Assembly (NCBI RefSeq): GCF_029227915.1
Contig: NC_079884.1
Coordinates: 27,156,001 to 27,220,000, forward strand
Source of the DNA: Hydractinia symbiolongicarpus
Taxonomy: Eukaryota; Cnidaria; Hydrozoa; Anthoathecata; Hydractiniidae
Direction of reading: 5' to 3'
DNA length: 64,000 bases
Shown: positions 9,479 to 19,790 of the stretch, piece after piece
Numbering within the stretch: the first letter of the stretch is position 1
How the letters are laid out: the number at the start of each line of letters is the position of its first letter
Notes under the pieces: generated by a model
What the model was told of the DNA's origin: nothing
Databases searched by the model: none
The model's input: the letters and a program-made list of their open reading frames with translations, nothing else
Position numbers and translations under genes: made by a program

Positions 9479-10002
9479 GCACAGCATTTCCTTGAAAGTT
9501 ATCGGTGGTGAATGTAAGTCAGTTACAAATCAAATGACAAGCTCCTGGAACGAAACCACGCTCCCAACCATTCTGTCGAATTACAAATTGGAGGACACTT
9601 TCAACGCAGACGAATTTGGTTTGTTTTACCAATGTCTTCCCGAGAAAACATACCACCTCAAAGGAGAAAAGTGTTCTGGGGGGAAGAAGAGCAAGTTGAG
9701 ATTCACTGGAATGGCCGCAGCAAGTGCTACTGGAGAAAAGTTGCCAATGTTCGTCATTGGCAAATCAAAAAAACCTCGCTGCTTTAATAACATCAAACAT
9801 CTCCCTTGCCAATACACATCACAAAAGAAAAGTTGGATGAATAGTGAAATATTTGAAAACTGGGTCCGGAAACTGGACCAAGAGTTTCGTGTAGACGGGA
9901 GAAAAATCGTTCTTATAATCGACAACTGTCCAGCACACCCATCGATCTCGAACTTAAGAAACATTCATCTCGTTTTTTTGCCCCCTAACACAACGTCTGT
10001 AC
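9479..10002 (+). pseudogene. pogo-like transposase, exon 2 start (DDE catalytic part)
   Basis: The exon starts after a T-rich acceptor (TTACTTTTTCAG). It holds the DDE_1-type core: FNADEFGLFYQCLP with the first catalytic Asp, KSKLRFTGMAAASATGEKLP, then IVLIIDNCPAHP with the second Asp, and VFLPPNTTSV. In the family the next residues are a short LQPMD-like motif that holds the third Asp. Here the sequence passes directly from TTSV to QGVIRSLKAHYRR in another frame, so about 14 bases have been lost, including the third catalytic codon. The enzyme is therefore dead. Confidence 0.8.
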
Positions 10003-10631
10003 CAAGGTGTCATACGAAGTCTAAAAGCGCATTACCGAAGGAGAGTTGTACGTTTGCTGTGCAGTGCTTTGGAGAACAACAAACCTTTCCCAAAGATTTT
10101 AATTTTAAGCGGAATGAAGATACTGGCTGATTCTTGGGAGGCTGTAACTAAACAAACCATCATCAATTGTTTTAAGAAATCTGGAATCTCTTCTACAGGA
10201 CAACAGGATGCTATTGCTGATTCGGATGACCCATTTAAAGATCTCCAAGAAAGTTTGGATGATTTAAGAGAGGCTGATCCATCATTGGTACCAAATGATC
10301 TCAGTGCTAATGATCTTGTGACCTTGGATGATGAGGTTTCGCAACCACCCCTCAAATCTCTAATGAGGATATCATTGATGAATTTCGGAAATCTCAGGAC
10401 GACGAAGCTGAAGACGATGGCAGTGACATGGAGGATGATTCATTTGATATAGTTGTCGAAAAACCATCAAGATCAAAAGTCGAGTGTAGTATTGATCTTT
10501 TGAAAGATCTAGCAATGTGTTGCGAAAAAGGCAATGAAATGCAAATGCTTATCTCCAAATTCGAAAAAATGTATAATGAAGACAGAGTGGCATCACTTAA
10601 ACAAAAAGACATAACCGATTTCTTTAAATGA
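10003..10631 (+). pseudogene. pogo-like transposase, C-terminal part with PCNA-box-like end
   Basis: After the 14-base deletion the protein continues in another frame (QGVIRSLKAHYRRRVVRLL, ALENNKPFPK, DSWEAVTKQTIINCFKKSGI). A second frameshift near 10358 leads to the acidic tail (SQDDEAEDDGSDMEDD). The tail ends with LKQKDITDFFK and a stop at 10629-10631. QKDITDFF fits the PIP-box consensus Q-x-x-hydrophobic-x-x-F-F, used by replication proteins to bind PCNA, and an interaction between Drosophila pogo transposase and PCNA is known. The acidic region and terminal position are usual for pogo-like transposases. Confidence 0.75.
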
Positions 10632-10861
10632 AGCTGTAAATTTATTTTATGTATTTATTTTAAAAGAAGTCTTGTGCATTGAATGTTAACATTTTAACAT
10701 CTCTCATTGACCTCTATCAACTCCCGATACACTGAAGGTTAAAAATACGTTTTTTTACGAAAAAATCCAATTTTTGTCAATTTTTCTCTATCTCGAACTT
10801 TCTCTATCTCGAACAAATTTTCTGGTCCCTTGCGAGTTCGAGATAGAGAGAGTCAACTGTA

Positions 10862-11478
10862 ATGTAAAAATACGAGCAATGTGAATTCATTTGAAAATGT
10901 GCCTTGGCTTTCAGTTCATGATTAGCACATGTAACGCAGCTATTTTGCTACATAAAGTTATAATATTGGTTGAATTAGTAAAAATGCTTTTTAAGCTCAA
11001 TTTTTCTGACAAAAACCTTTTATTCGCATAACGAAAAAGAGGATCCTAAAAACTTTAATCGGGTTTTTTTGTTAATGAATTTCAGTTAAATTAAACCCAG
11101 ACGGATAATTAAATTTTGACTTAACCTTATTCTGTTTATCCATCTTCAACCTTTTTCGTATCTGAATGTTTTTTTTCTATTTTTACAGACTTCTTACTTT
11201 AAAAATTTAATCAAATAAGAATTTTTTTACCTTATATTTTTCATTTTATAAGATTGAGTTTAAAATTCAATTTCAAGATTGAGTTTTTACTACCGTTTAA
11301 CGCCCTGAAATAAACGCTGATATTATTTTTAAAGTTGTTAGAACACCTGATTTCAATGTTTCTTCATGTTCAAAAGGTGATAAAAGTCAGTAAAGCCACA
11401 ATCGTTTCTTATCGCAAAATTTTCTAAGCATTTCTAGGTGTTTTTTTGTTTGTTCTGATATATAAAGATTTAAAGCTA
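10862..11478. other. Non-coding stretch
   Basis: AT-rich sequence between two transposons; no gene, repeat or structured element recognised. Confidence 0.5.
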
Positions 11479-11669
11479 CAATCCCGGACAAAATATATTG
11501 GAACTTATCACATTTTACATGTTTTTGCCCTGCTCACATCCCCTTCCCCCTATTTCAATGTTGCAAGGTGCCTTATAACCAGTGGGCAGCCCGGCAACAT
11601 TGAAATAGGGGGCAAGGGGTCCAAGAAGAGGATTTTCCTCAAAAGTTCCAAATATTTTGTCCGGGATTG
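11479..11669. mobile_element. Fold-back MITE (mariner-like ends)
   Basis: The 191 bp element starts CAATCCCGGACAAAATAT and ends with the near-perfect complement; TA dinucleotides flank it (11477-11478 and 11670-11671). A second internal inverted pair, CTATTTCAATGTTGC and its complement, makes most of the element one long hairpin. No transposase is encoded. TA flanks and the CCCGGACAAAAT terminus suggest a Tc1/mariner-mobilised element. Confidence 0.75.
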
Positions 11670-11671
11670 TA

Positions 11672-12301
11672 GTTTAATTAAAAATACTGCACAAAATTTT
11701 GCAAAAAATATATTTATATCAATCCTTAGTTTGCGATAAATCAATTTTAAATTTATGCGTTCATATGCTAATTATTTAACAAAGTAGGACTTTGCATAGG
11801 ACTTTGCACTTCACCTAAAAGAAAAAGAGAATGTGCAACACAACATTTAAATAAAATGCATCATTGCTGTACTTTTAGGATTTACAACATATTTTTGACA
11901 TACAATAAATTTGAAAAAGCCAAAATAAATATCAACAAAAGAGTAGTATCATCAGCTTTTTGTAAGGGTTGTAGCAATTTTCCCAAATTCACTGTTTTTA
12001 AATGTAAATACGAAATTACTATCCTGTGATGTTACTTTGTTTTCCAAGACTTTCCTTATCAGGTAAAAACCTCCTCCCTGGCTTTAGGATACTGCTGAAC
12101 CCTAATTATTCTGATGAGCCTTACAAATGTATAAGACATGGCTGCGCCGAATAGGAACATTTACCTATAACAACAGCGCACGCTACTCTGATGTTGGCAG
12201 TACATTTCGCACAACACGGCGGATAGATATAAAGAGCAAATTATCTTTTTTGTTTATTTTATATTTGCATTACATATACTACAACACAATTGTTCAATGA
12301 A
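11672..12301. other. Non-coding stretch with the Helitron 3' end
   Basis: No gene recognised. The 3' terminus of Helitron copy B (minus strand) should fall in the right part, but I could not pick out the expected hairpin plus CTRR end with confidence. Confidence 0.4.
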
Positions 12302-12592
12302 TTATGTAACAACCTGACGGTAAACCACATTTTGAGTATAACATTCCCTATTAAAAAACCTTTGCCTGGATGAGGGAACAACACTTACTCGAACATCACC
12401 AAATGCTTTTGCTCTAGAAAAAGCAACATACAGCTGACCATGAGAAAAACATGGCCTGCGCAACAATATTCCAACCTTTTTAAAGGTTTGACCTTGTGCC
12501 TTGTTTATTGTCATAGCATAGGACAGCCTTGGTGGAAGCTGTCTGCGACGTGAAACAAAAGGCATACCTGTATCCGAACGTGCAAGTTGCAC
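12302..12592 (-). pseudogene. Helitron helicase, C-terminal motifs V-VI
   Basis: The 96-residue frame holds RLSYAMTINKAQGQTFKKVG and GQLYVAFSRAKAFGDVRV, the last conserved motifs of Pif1-family helicases (SF1B). These motifs contact ATP and DNA. The preceding helicase block ends at 12635 in another frame, with a break between them near 12600-12635. The frame stops at 12302, and the element probably ends shortly after. Confidence 0.8.
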
Positions 12593-12634
12593 CTTGCGAA
12601 TAAGTACCCTATCTCCAATGGCATTGCCATTACT

Positions 12635-13243
12635 TCAGCATCGACACAGTTGTCTTTTAATTAGTCGAGTGCCATTACATAAACCATTATTTATGTTTAT
12701 GTTTCTTAATAACATAACAATAGCACTAGATTTTAATTTAAGACAATGAGGAGGCATACCTGAAGGTGTGCTACTATTTAAAAATTCTAACGGATATTGA
12801 TTCCGTTCCTCCTCCTTATCACACACAACATCATCTGCGCTAAAATAAACTTTTTCTTCACCAGGCAACAGCGCCAACACCTGATCATTAATGATAAGTG
12901 AGTCATCATTTGTGTGTGTTAGTACCACAGATGATGCCATAATTTCCGGTGAAAGATCCCTAAACAAAGTATCAACAATACATTCATTTTGTATCACACA
13001 TTGGGATGGTACTTCAGTTGCACCTTGGAAAGGTTCTTGCTCCCAAACAGTTAAAACACCTTTCTTAAGTTGCAGAAGCCATGCAGCAAATTGTTGTTCT
13101 CCTGGCCTTGTTCTCATGTTTCCATGTAATGGAAATTCTTTAACCAAGTGCCATAATGGAGAACTTTTTAAACACATGTCCTCAAGTTCAGTTGCTTTTC
13201 CTTGTCTGACAACAGGCAGTAACTGTGAAAAATCACCACCCAA
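12635..13243 (-). pseudogene. Helitron helicase, motifs III-IV region
   Basis: The 202-residue frame starts MGGDFSQLLPVVRQG, motif III of Pif1-like helicases (GDFxQLxPV), followed by PLWHLVKEFPLHGNMRT, another conserved Helitron stretch. The C-terminal NININNGLCNGTRLIKRQL is the conserved 'NGLCNGTR' segment. The stretch is open throughout and is preceded, in an overlapping frame, by the Walker B block. Confidence 0.8.
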
Positions 13244-13433
13244 AAGAACAACTGTATCTGCAAATGGAAGCTATTGCATGAAAAGCGTGCTTAGGAATCA
13301 TGGAAGCTTCATCAAGTAAAAAGAGTCTCTTTTGTCGCAATTCTGCAGCATAAGCAGAAACCGGAGTTATACTACATGTTCTGTTCTCTACAATAGGAAC
13401 AGGTAGTCTATGAATGGTGGTGCCCCTTTTCAA
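13233..13433 (-). pseudogene. Helitron helicase, Walker B block
   Basis: The 66-residue frame contains ELRQKRLFLLDEASMIPKHA. LLDEASM is the Walker B (motif II) sequence of Pif1-like helicases, with the Asp-Glu pair for Mg-ATP. It joins the motif III block by a frameshift near 13240 and is separated from the Walker A block upstream by another break near 13440. Confidence 0.75.
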
Positions 13434-13444
13434 AAGTGTTGCTG

Positions 13445-14176
13445 CTATGCCAGTAAATGTAGCATTCCAACTTGAAAACCTCTACCTGCAAGTTCAGAAA
13501 TAACGTATTTATAAGTAAAGGTTTTCCCACTACCATCAGGACCTTCTAAATAAAACAGACGGTTGTTTTGGGCTGCATTGTTAGCAACATTTATAACAGC
13601 TTCTATGACTGCATTAGCCAGTGCAGTCTGTTCGTCAGTAAGTTGAACCCTTAGTTGAGCAGCTCTTTCAGCCTCCATAGCTACATCAATGTTTTCAGCT
13701 GGGGGTAATTCATCTAAATGAGGAAGATTATAATCAGTAAGAGATTTACCAAATTGCCCAAGTACAGAATTAATATCTTGAAGCAGGCTGTACTCAGCCT
13801 GTTCCTTATTCTGTTGGCGAATATAATCTTCATACATTGCGTCCTTGTACCTTCTCCACAAAGTAAAAGGATCAGAAGGTTCGCAGTGAGTAAGTATCAC
13901 AGCAAACAGTTGCCTTAATTGCCGAGGCATCTGAAAGTTAACAGCTTCCTGCAAAGTATTGTTCCATTCAGTATCATCTTGCAGGAGATCACGCAGTAAA
14001 CAGGCGTCACGAAATGTTTCAGCAACATTGCCATTGACAGTTCGTAAATCTTCAAAAGAAGTTGCACCAGGTGTATGCAATAGCAACATACGTAAATAAA
14101 AAACCTCACCTGCGCGAGGACTCGCACTATACATTCTGGACACAATTTTACCATGACGCGTTGTCTTGGTTTCCAA
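13445..14176 (-). pseudogene. Helitron helicase, N-terminal part with Walker A
   Basis: The 243-residue frame starts METKTTRHGKIVSRMYSASP and contains EVFYLRMLLLHTPGATSFED, the conserved entry to Helitron helicases, and LFYLEGPDGSGKTFTYKYV, the Walker A motif. The usual consensus is GPGGTGKT; GPDGSGKT keeps the Gly-Lys-Thr that binds ATP. The protein ends GFQVGMLHLLA, where the frame breaks. Confidence 0.8.
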
Positions 14177-14607
14177 ACTTTGTTCTTATTAAAAGCAAAG
14201 TGAAGAGGAATATTTGGATACATATATTGGCGAGCATCATGATTCTCTGCATTTAACACAAACCAAGCTTTTAATTTTGTGGCCTGATCTGCAGCTCTGT
14301 CTAGAGCCTCCTCAGCCTGTCCTTGCTGAAAATAAACAATATGGTTATTTGGAAAGTGCACTGGCAATTTATGGACAACATGAGATTGCTGGTGCATGGT
14401 AAATTCAAAAAGACGCCATATAGCTTCCGGTGCACTGACATACCGCGCATCTAAAAATGTCTGCACCTCATCATGATCAATACGTTCATTGATCTCAATG
14501 TTGGCACAATCTTGATCTTTATAAATATGTTTATAGAGGTATTTAACAGATTTAATAGACATGCACGCCTCCAAGTTTAATGTGCATTGTATTTCTTGGA
14601 AAGCCAT
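13915..14607 (-). pseudogene. Helitron linker between Rep and helicase
   Basis: The open frame begins just after the Rep block and carries the conserved stretch VKYLYKHIYKDQDCANIEIN, then DEVQTFLDARYVSAPEAIWR and HVVHKLPVHFPNNHIVYFQQ. These are typical of the region between the nuclease and helicase. Homology leaves this frame near 14130, where the helicase frame (14176-13445) takes over, so a frameshift lies in the overlap. Confidence 0.75.
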
Positions 14608-15300
14608 GGATTATATGGAACAATCCAGCGATTATCTACGTCAACATTATTGACATTGATATGTATACCATTATCACGACGTCTATATAATGGATATCCG
14701 TTGAATTCAGCTACATATATGCTAAAAAGTTCTTTGGAAAACTTTTTGTGCAAACACCATCTTCCATACATCTGGAATTAGGATTCAGATGCCCACATGG
14801 TCCATGAATCATACACGATCGTACAATTTCAACCAGCTCAGGTTGTTCCTGTTGATTAGGAATTTCTGCTGAAATAACACTGTCTATGTCATCTGCATCC
14901 CTAAGTTTGCCATCGGGATCTAAATGAATTAACAAATGACAATGAGGCAAACCCATCTTTTGAAATTTTATAACATACACATGTTCTATAGTCTTACCTA
15001 GAACTCCCATTTCAGTATCATCTTTAAGGAGCTCATTTAGTTTCAATTTAAAAAACTCGAGAAACTAAATCAGGCCGATCGTGTGCACGTTGGCCTGCAA
15101 ACAAATTTTCTGTAATTTCACGCCATTTTGGATTGGACGTAAAAGTCAGAAAAAAATCAGGTTTTCCAAACCTACCAATAACTGCCATAGCATCTTGATA
15201 GTTTTAAGCCATGGCACGTGGACTTCCTTGAAAACTCGAAGGAAGAACAACACTACGACCGGTTGAAGGCCTCACTCTTCAGCTCGTGCATTCAAATAGT
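14590..15300 (-). pseudogene. Helitron Rep HUH domain (copy B)
   Basis: The block includes the same TAA-for-Gln stop as copy A (15204-15206), then NYQDAMAVIGRFGKPDFFL. The HUH motif is GLPHCHLLIH near 14945, and the CMIHGPCGHLNPNSRCM segment near 14800. An extra A in a run near 15053 shifts the frame between the first and second part, and another break near 14725 precedes FNGYPLYRRRDNGIHINV. Both HUH histidines are intact. Confidence 0.8.
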
Positions 15301-15825
15301 CAGCTAAACCTTCATAACTAATAACACGAAGGTTGGTTTGATTTGCTCGAATGTAATTTAAATTATTACCTTCAACTTTAACATAAGAATCAACACAATA
15401 CTGCTGAAACAATTTCTTACCCTAATGAATCGGGCTGAAATATTCCCGACTAGCTAAACCGTAAGTATAATACTGCAACATAGTAGTAGTGTTGCGAGTA
15501 GGGGTTGTACGTACAGCAACATGAGGTATCTTATTATGCCAACCTGGTTCACCCCTTGGAAAAAAGAGGATACACCATTGGCTCCAAGTTTGCAGACATT
15601 GCGGAAATATTCTGTAAATCACCTCCACGCGGATAATGAGCAACATCCCTGTTTCTAGGAGGTGCTCCATCTTGGCCAACAAATACTGCAGCAACTTCAT
15701 CATTATGTGGCAAGTTTTAGCGCCTTCGGTCATTGCCAACTCTCATGTACATACGCACTTCAGATGGAGCACGGTTTTGTACTGCTGCCTGATTTAATTC
15801 TTCAGCTTCTACTTCAGCCATGTAA
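15301..15825 (-). pseudogene. Helitron-like N-terminal domain (copy B)
   Basis: The block is homologous to copy A 1103-1723: MAEVEAEELNQAA at the start (about 15821), MYMRVGNDRR, then the YFPRGEPGWHN segment at about 15545 and NLNYIRANQTNLRV near 15340. Several indels, for example two bases near 15558 and a TAG near 15718, break the frame. Confidence 0.75.
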
Positions 15826-16125
15826 ACGGGCTTACTCTGTCCATAACATCTTGAACAGTTTGCATCACGTCTTCACGACAGCCATTATTTTCTTGGCGTG
15901 CCATTCTTCCTTTAAGAGCCCTACCTGCTTCATAAATATAAAGTTGGTTAAAAACAGGGGTTTGTCCTTCAGGAGGGCGAAGCCCACCAACACGATTGCA
16001 TCGGCCAGGTAAGGGGCGAAGGTTTCTCAAAAAGAAGCAAAGGCAAGGGCACTCTTTTACTTACGTATATTTGACTGAAGTTTTTTCCCTGAACAGTATC
16101 TGTATCTTATATATTAATTCCCTTG
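15809..16125 (-). pseudogene. Helitron N-terminal upstream block (copy B)
   Basis: The frame from 16030 reads NLRPLPGRCNRVGGLRPPEG, then QLYIYEAGRALKGRMARQEN and DVMQTVQDVMDR. This is the upstream half of the Helitron N-terminal domain, before MAEVEAE. Further upstream, in other frames, SALAFASF (about 16050) and FRE (about 16120) match the conserved start of this domain. A donor-like GTAAGC lies at the 3' end. Confidence 0.65.
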
Positions 16126-16130
16126 CGTGA

Positions 16131-16645
16131 GTAAAACTGTGAGTCCACGACACGGAAATCACGGGTCACTTTCTTATGACGTGGCTGTACGCTAAAATTT
16201 AACTAAAAAGATTAGAGATTTACTTCATAGAAATCGCACATAAGGTGTAAATATATAACCCGCTGCTAATAACGATATAAATATATATACCCTTATGCCA
16301 AAAAACTCTATGTTAGCATATATATATAGGTATCGCTACATATGAAACGGTATTAGATATTCACAAAGCATACGGACTGTTAAATGAAGCTCCCAGCATA
16401 AAACGGAAATTGTGTTTACGAAAAAGATGGCTGTTCTTTTTATTCTCTACTCTTTCATTCAAAATAAATCTTTAAAAAAACATTTGAAGAAGAGCATGGT
16501 TTTATAAATTAATCATAACAAGGTTCTGTAAGGTTTTTTCATGTTTTATTTTCAGTTTTGATTATATTATTGTTGCCAGACATGTTTTATAGCTAGCATC
16601 ATAAAAAGCCAACCACCACTAACAACTAGCTAGCTAGCTAGCTAG

Positions 16646-16688
<43 letters not shown>

Positions 16689-16960
16689 GCCATGTTCTTT
16701 ATACCTAGCTAAGTCTCCAGTTTATATTTAAGTGACTAGCTATTAGCTGCTGTAGCTAGCTAATGCTAGCTTTAAACTAAAGATTCCCAGTATATATATT
16801 CCCACAAAACACATCAAACGTTATTAACCCTGAAAATTTTAAAAATTTTCCTGGGTTTTTTTTGGTTTGCGAAGTTCTTTTCCTCCAAATATTCTGAAAA
16901 TAAAGTTCAGAAATTACTTATTTTGTTTCAAATTGTGGGCAAAAACCTTAATCAGCATGC
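16131..16960. other. Non-coding stretch with microsatellites
   Basis: No gene is recognised. It holds a TAGC run (about 16624-16645), an (AT)n tract at 16648-16685 and several TAGCTAGC palindromic blocks near 16750. Confidence 0.6.
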
Positions 16961-18530
16961 TAAAAGAACTGACTTTTCTTAATTTAGAATTACTAAACAC
17001 AACCATTTTCTTACATTTAGTGTAAACTTTTGTGCGTATGGCTTATATTTATTACACCAAAAGAGCTACTTTGTTGATTTCAATTTTATACTCTTTGTAA
17101 GCTATTTTTTTCTTCTTTTTGACATTTCTGTTTTACCAAGTTATTTGGAACAGAATGGTATGAAATAGACCAAAATACCTGATCTTAGCTGTTTTTAATT
17201 TACAGGCTGTGTCTGTGAAACTTTAAGGGGAACATTTGGTGGAAGACAATGGCATGACATATACTGATAGAATTGATTTTTGTTGTGTTAGATGTTATAT
17301 CTGAACCTTTTTGACATTTTATGTTAATTTTGCGAGGAAGGACCATATATATATATATATACACAGAAGAAGAATTCAATTTTACACCTTGCAAGCTTTG
17401 TATAAATTCTTACTGGGGAGGACTCTGTGCAATATATCGAAATGACTGATCCTTCTCGATTTAAATTTGATGTGTTCTAAATCGTATATAGTTTTGGAAA
17501 TTTTGTGTAAGATTTATTGGGTAAGGGCTAGATGCAATATGTCAAAAAAACTTTTTTTGTTGAATCAGAAGCACTCCCTACAACCATTCTTTTTTTTACA
17601 GTTTGTGAAGCTTTTGTGAGGAAAGAGTGTATGCAATATTATCGAAATAACTGATTTTTGTTGCAAACTGTTTTTCTTTGGCATTTTGGATTAAAATATT
17701 GTTTTAGAGAGCATATGCAGTAGATATATGTACTGAAATAGTTAAATTTTGCAAACTTTGATTTTGTTGTTACCTCTCATTTTTCACATTTTGATTAAAC
17801 TTTTGTGGGAGACCGTCGGTATGCGAAGGACCAAAATAAGAGATTTTAGTATTATTTAGAATTTGTATTTTGTGTTGCAAAATTGGTGCAAAAATTGACA
17901 TAAAATGAACTTATATATAGAATGATTGCTGTTGATTAACATGACTCATTATGACTTATGTATATATTTTATGAAAATTTGTGACAGAATATTATGTGAG
18001 ATTTGAAATTTTGTTTACTTTATTGATGGTAAAACAGCATGCAAATTGCTAAAAGGACTTTATTAATTTTAGATTTAAACACCGTTTTTTTGTTGGCATT
18101 TTGTCTAAAGTTTGGTGAGGAAGGACTGTATGCAATATATCAAATAATGTTTTATTGCATTATAATTTGTCCTTGCAAATCCCTTTTTTTACACCTTAGA
18201 TAAAAAATTCTGTCAGAGGCACAATTTATTGTTTATTTTTCACATTGTGTTTCAACCTTTGGCAGGGTTTGCAATAAACTAACTGATTTTAACATATACA
18301 ATGAGAGAGATTTGTGTTTGACATTGATCAGCTTTTTTGTATATATGTGGCGTTTTAAGTGATTTAAATTTTATGGGTGAGATGTATGTTGAAATGCTTT
18401 TGGAAACTTCTTTCCGAATAATTTTCGCATTTGTCAGATGGTCAGAGCAGGTAATTTTAGTAGATTTAGATTTTAAATGTCACATAAATACTGCAGTTGT
18501 TGAAAACCTTTAATTTTTTTGGTCATTTAT
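16960..18530 (+). repeat. Diverged tandem array, period near 100 bp
   Basis: Degenerate units follow one another: a TTTGACATTTTGTGTAA-like block, then TTTTGTGGGAGGAC, then a GCAATATATCGAAATGACTGA-like block. The last recurs near 17250, 17430, 17532, 17633, 17716, 17819, 18042 and 18132, giving spacings close to multiples of 100. A similar array on the same strand lies at 30.2-31.75 kb. No coding potential. Confidence 0.55.
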
Positions 18531-19467
18531 ATAATAATGCAGATGTAAGATGCGCACTGCTGTATTGTTTGTTTTTTGATGGACATATATCTGCTACATA
18601 AATTAAATGGAATACAGTGGATTCTTCCACGGGAAACAGCTGACTAGGGTTTGGAGAGGGAGCTAAACAGCAGTACTAAGTCAATTTCTTTTCCAATGGT
18701 ACTCCTTTAATCTGTAAGTATAGTGAAAAACATTGTTATTTTGTCGAATAACATGTTGTTGTGGATTATTTTAGGGCAACTTATTTTTGCTCGGGAGGTA
18801 ACCTTTAAATATGTTTTGTCTTTAGCCTGAACATACTTAACATTTTTTTGTAAGAATATACTCTAAACAATGGGTCAGAATATCCTAAGAATATGTCTAA
18901 GCTTGGTTGTTTGTTTTAATATAAAAATTTGTATGACTGAACCTTTTTCTCTCCAAAGCAATGGGCAAGTACACCAGGGAAAGTTAAGAACATGAAGGCC
19001 GAAACGAAAAAAACAAACACTATTCTTATAAAATACAGCGTGTATATAATAGAGAAGAGTTTATATTAAAAAGAGAAAGAATTTTTTCGTTGTTACTGTT
19101 TTTAACGCTACGAAGTGGTTGATGTCGTTATAATAAACCTTAATGTAAACAAAGTTAAATCAATGTTTACATCTGTTACGTTACCGTTTAAAATAATATT
19201 CGATTCTTCAATTCGAAAACACTGCATTGTTATCATGCACTGTACGTTTGCGCATTGGGAAGGTTGCTGTATGCAATAGACTAAATAGCTAATTTGCAAT
19301 GATGCATTAGAATCTGTATGTTGTGGAAACTTTGCAATAACCTTATTTGTGTGACCTAACAATTTTTTCTAATGTCTGGTATACCATTTTCCCTGGTGTA
19401 TTTCGGGTATGGCAAAGCAAGTATATATTTCTAGCAGATTTGTTAGCCAGCTTCGATTTTGTTAAAC
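18531..19467. other. Non-coding stretch
   Basis: No gene is recognised. Near 18608 a GTGGATTCTTCCACGGG motif belongs to the dispersed CCCGTGGA..TCCAC family seen also at 31.8, 31.9, 46.8, 51.4 and 52.8 kb. Confidence 0.5.
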
Positions 19468-19491
19468 TTTTTGCATTTTTATTTGTTGCTG
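19468..19491. repeat. Left target-site duplication of the Penelope-like composite
   Basis: A 24 bp sequence ending ATTTGTTGCTG is repeated at 28673-28696, just outside the two ends of the composite element. The right copy has two more Ts in front. Confidence 0.8.
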
Positions 19492-19700
19492 TGTGTGAAA
19501 ATCAGTGTGTTATTCCCTCTCGCTTTCCCCATCGTACATTGAACAATCAAATTGGTTTAGTTTAAGTTTGTTAGAGCGAACATGTTGTTGTAGTTTGCTC
19601 TGGTTATCTACCAATATATAAGTGTTGATATTGGCAATTTGTGTTTCGTTCTTAAAAAACTAACTGAATAATGAGATCATCAGTTGATTTCTACCGTCAT

Positions 19701-19790
19701 TGGAGTTTTCGGCCCCGTCCTAGCACGGACTAATCAATAACTCCTCGTGATAGTGGGCCATACCTTTGTTTAGGTATTCTCATCAGTTAG
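19701..19790 (-). other. Candidate degenerate hammerhead-like ribozyme in the PLE terminal repeat
   Basis: On the element's sense strand, CTGATGAG occurs (19786-19779), followed about 70 nt later by CGAAAACTCC (19711-19702). Between them GGAGTT pairs with AACTCC, enclosing a GTCC/GGAC hairpin flanked by TTGATTA on one side and GAA on the other, the relative positions of hammerhead core residues around stems II and III. Stem I is missing and GGGGCC is inserted, so it may be decayed or unrelated. Penelope-like elements are known to carry hammerhead motifs in their terminal repeats. Copies: 24503-24592 and, inverted, about 27837-27927. Confidence 0.3.

Larger units (their letters stand above)
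8097..10859 (+). mobile_element. pogo/Tigger-type DNA transposon with antisense HIRAN passenger
   Basis: The termini are perfect inverted repeats, CAGTTGACTCTCTCTATCTC on the left and its complement ending at 10859 on the right, with TA on both sides (8095-8096 and 10860-10861), as expected for the Tc1/mariner-pogo group. Inside are a two-exon transposase gene on the plus strand and a HIRAN-domain gene on the minus strand in its intron. Multiple copies of a terminal motif lie near each end. The transposase is broken, so this copy is not autonomous. Confidence 0.85.
12302..16130 (-). mobile_element. Helitron copy B (Rep-helicase, decayed)
   Basis: The minus strand carries, in order, a Helitron N-terminal region (about 16125 to 15422), the HUH Rep domain (about 15210 to 14590), a linker (14607-13915) and a Pif1-type helicase (14176-12302). 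Several frame breaks and stops make it a pseudogene. The part from about 15.82 to 14.1 kb is closely similar to copy A at 1-1731. Copy A has an intron acceptor at the MAEVEAE start; copy B has a donor-like GTAAGC just six bases from the same point, as if the intron had been almost wholly deleted. Confidence 0.8.

Noticed and set aside
11446-11744. Open frames on both strands over the MITE
   Set aside because: They are produced by the inverted-repeat structure; the element is non-coding.
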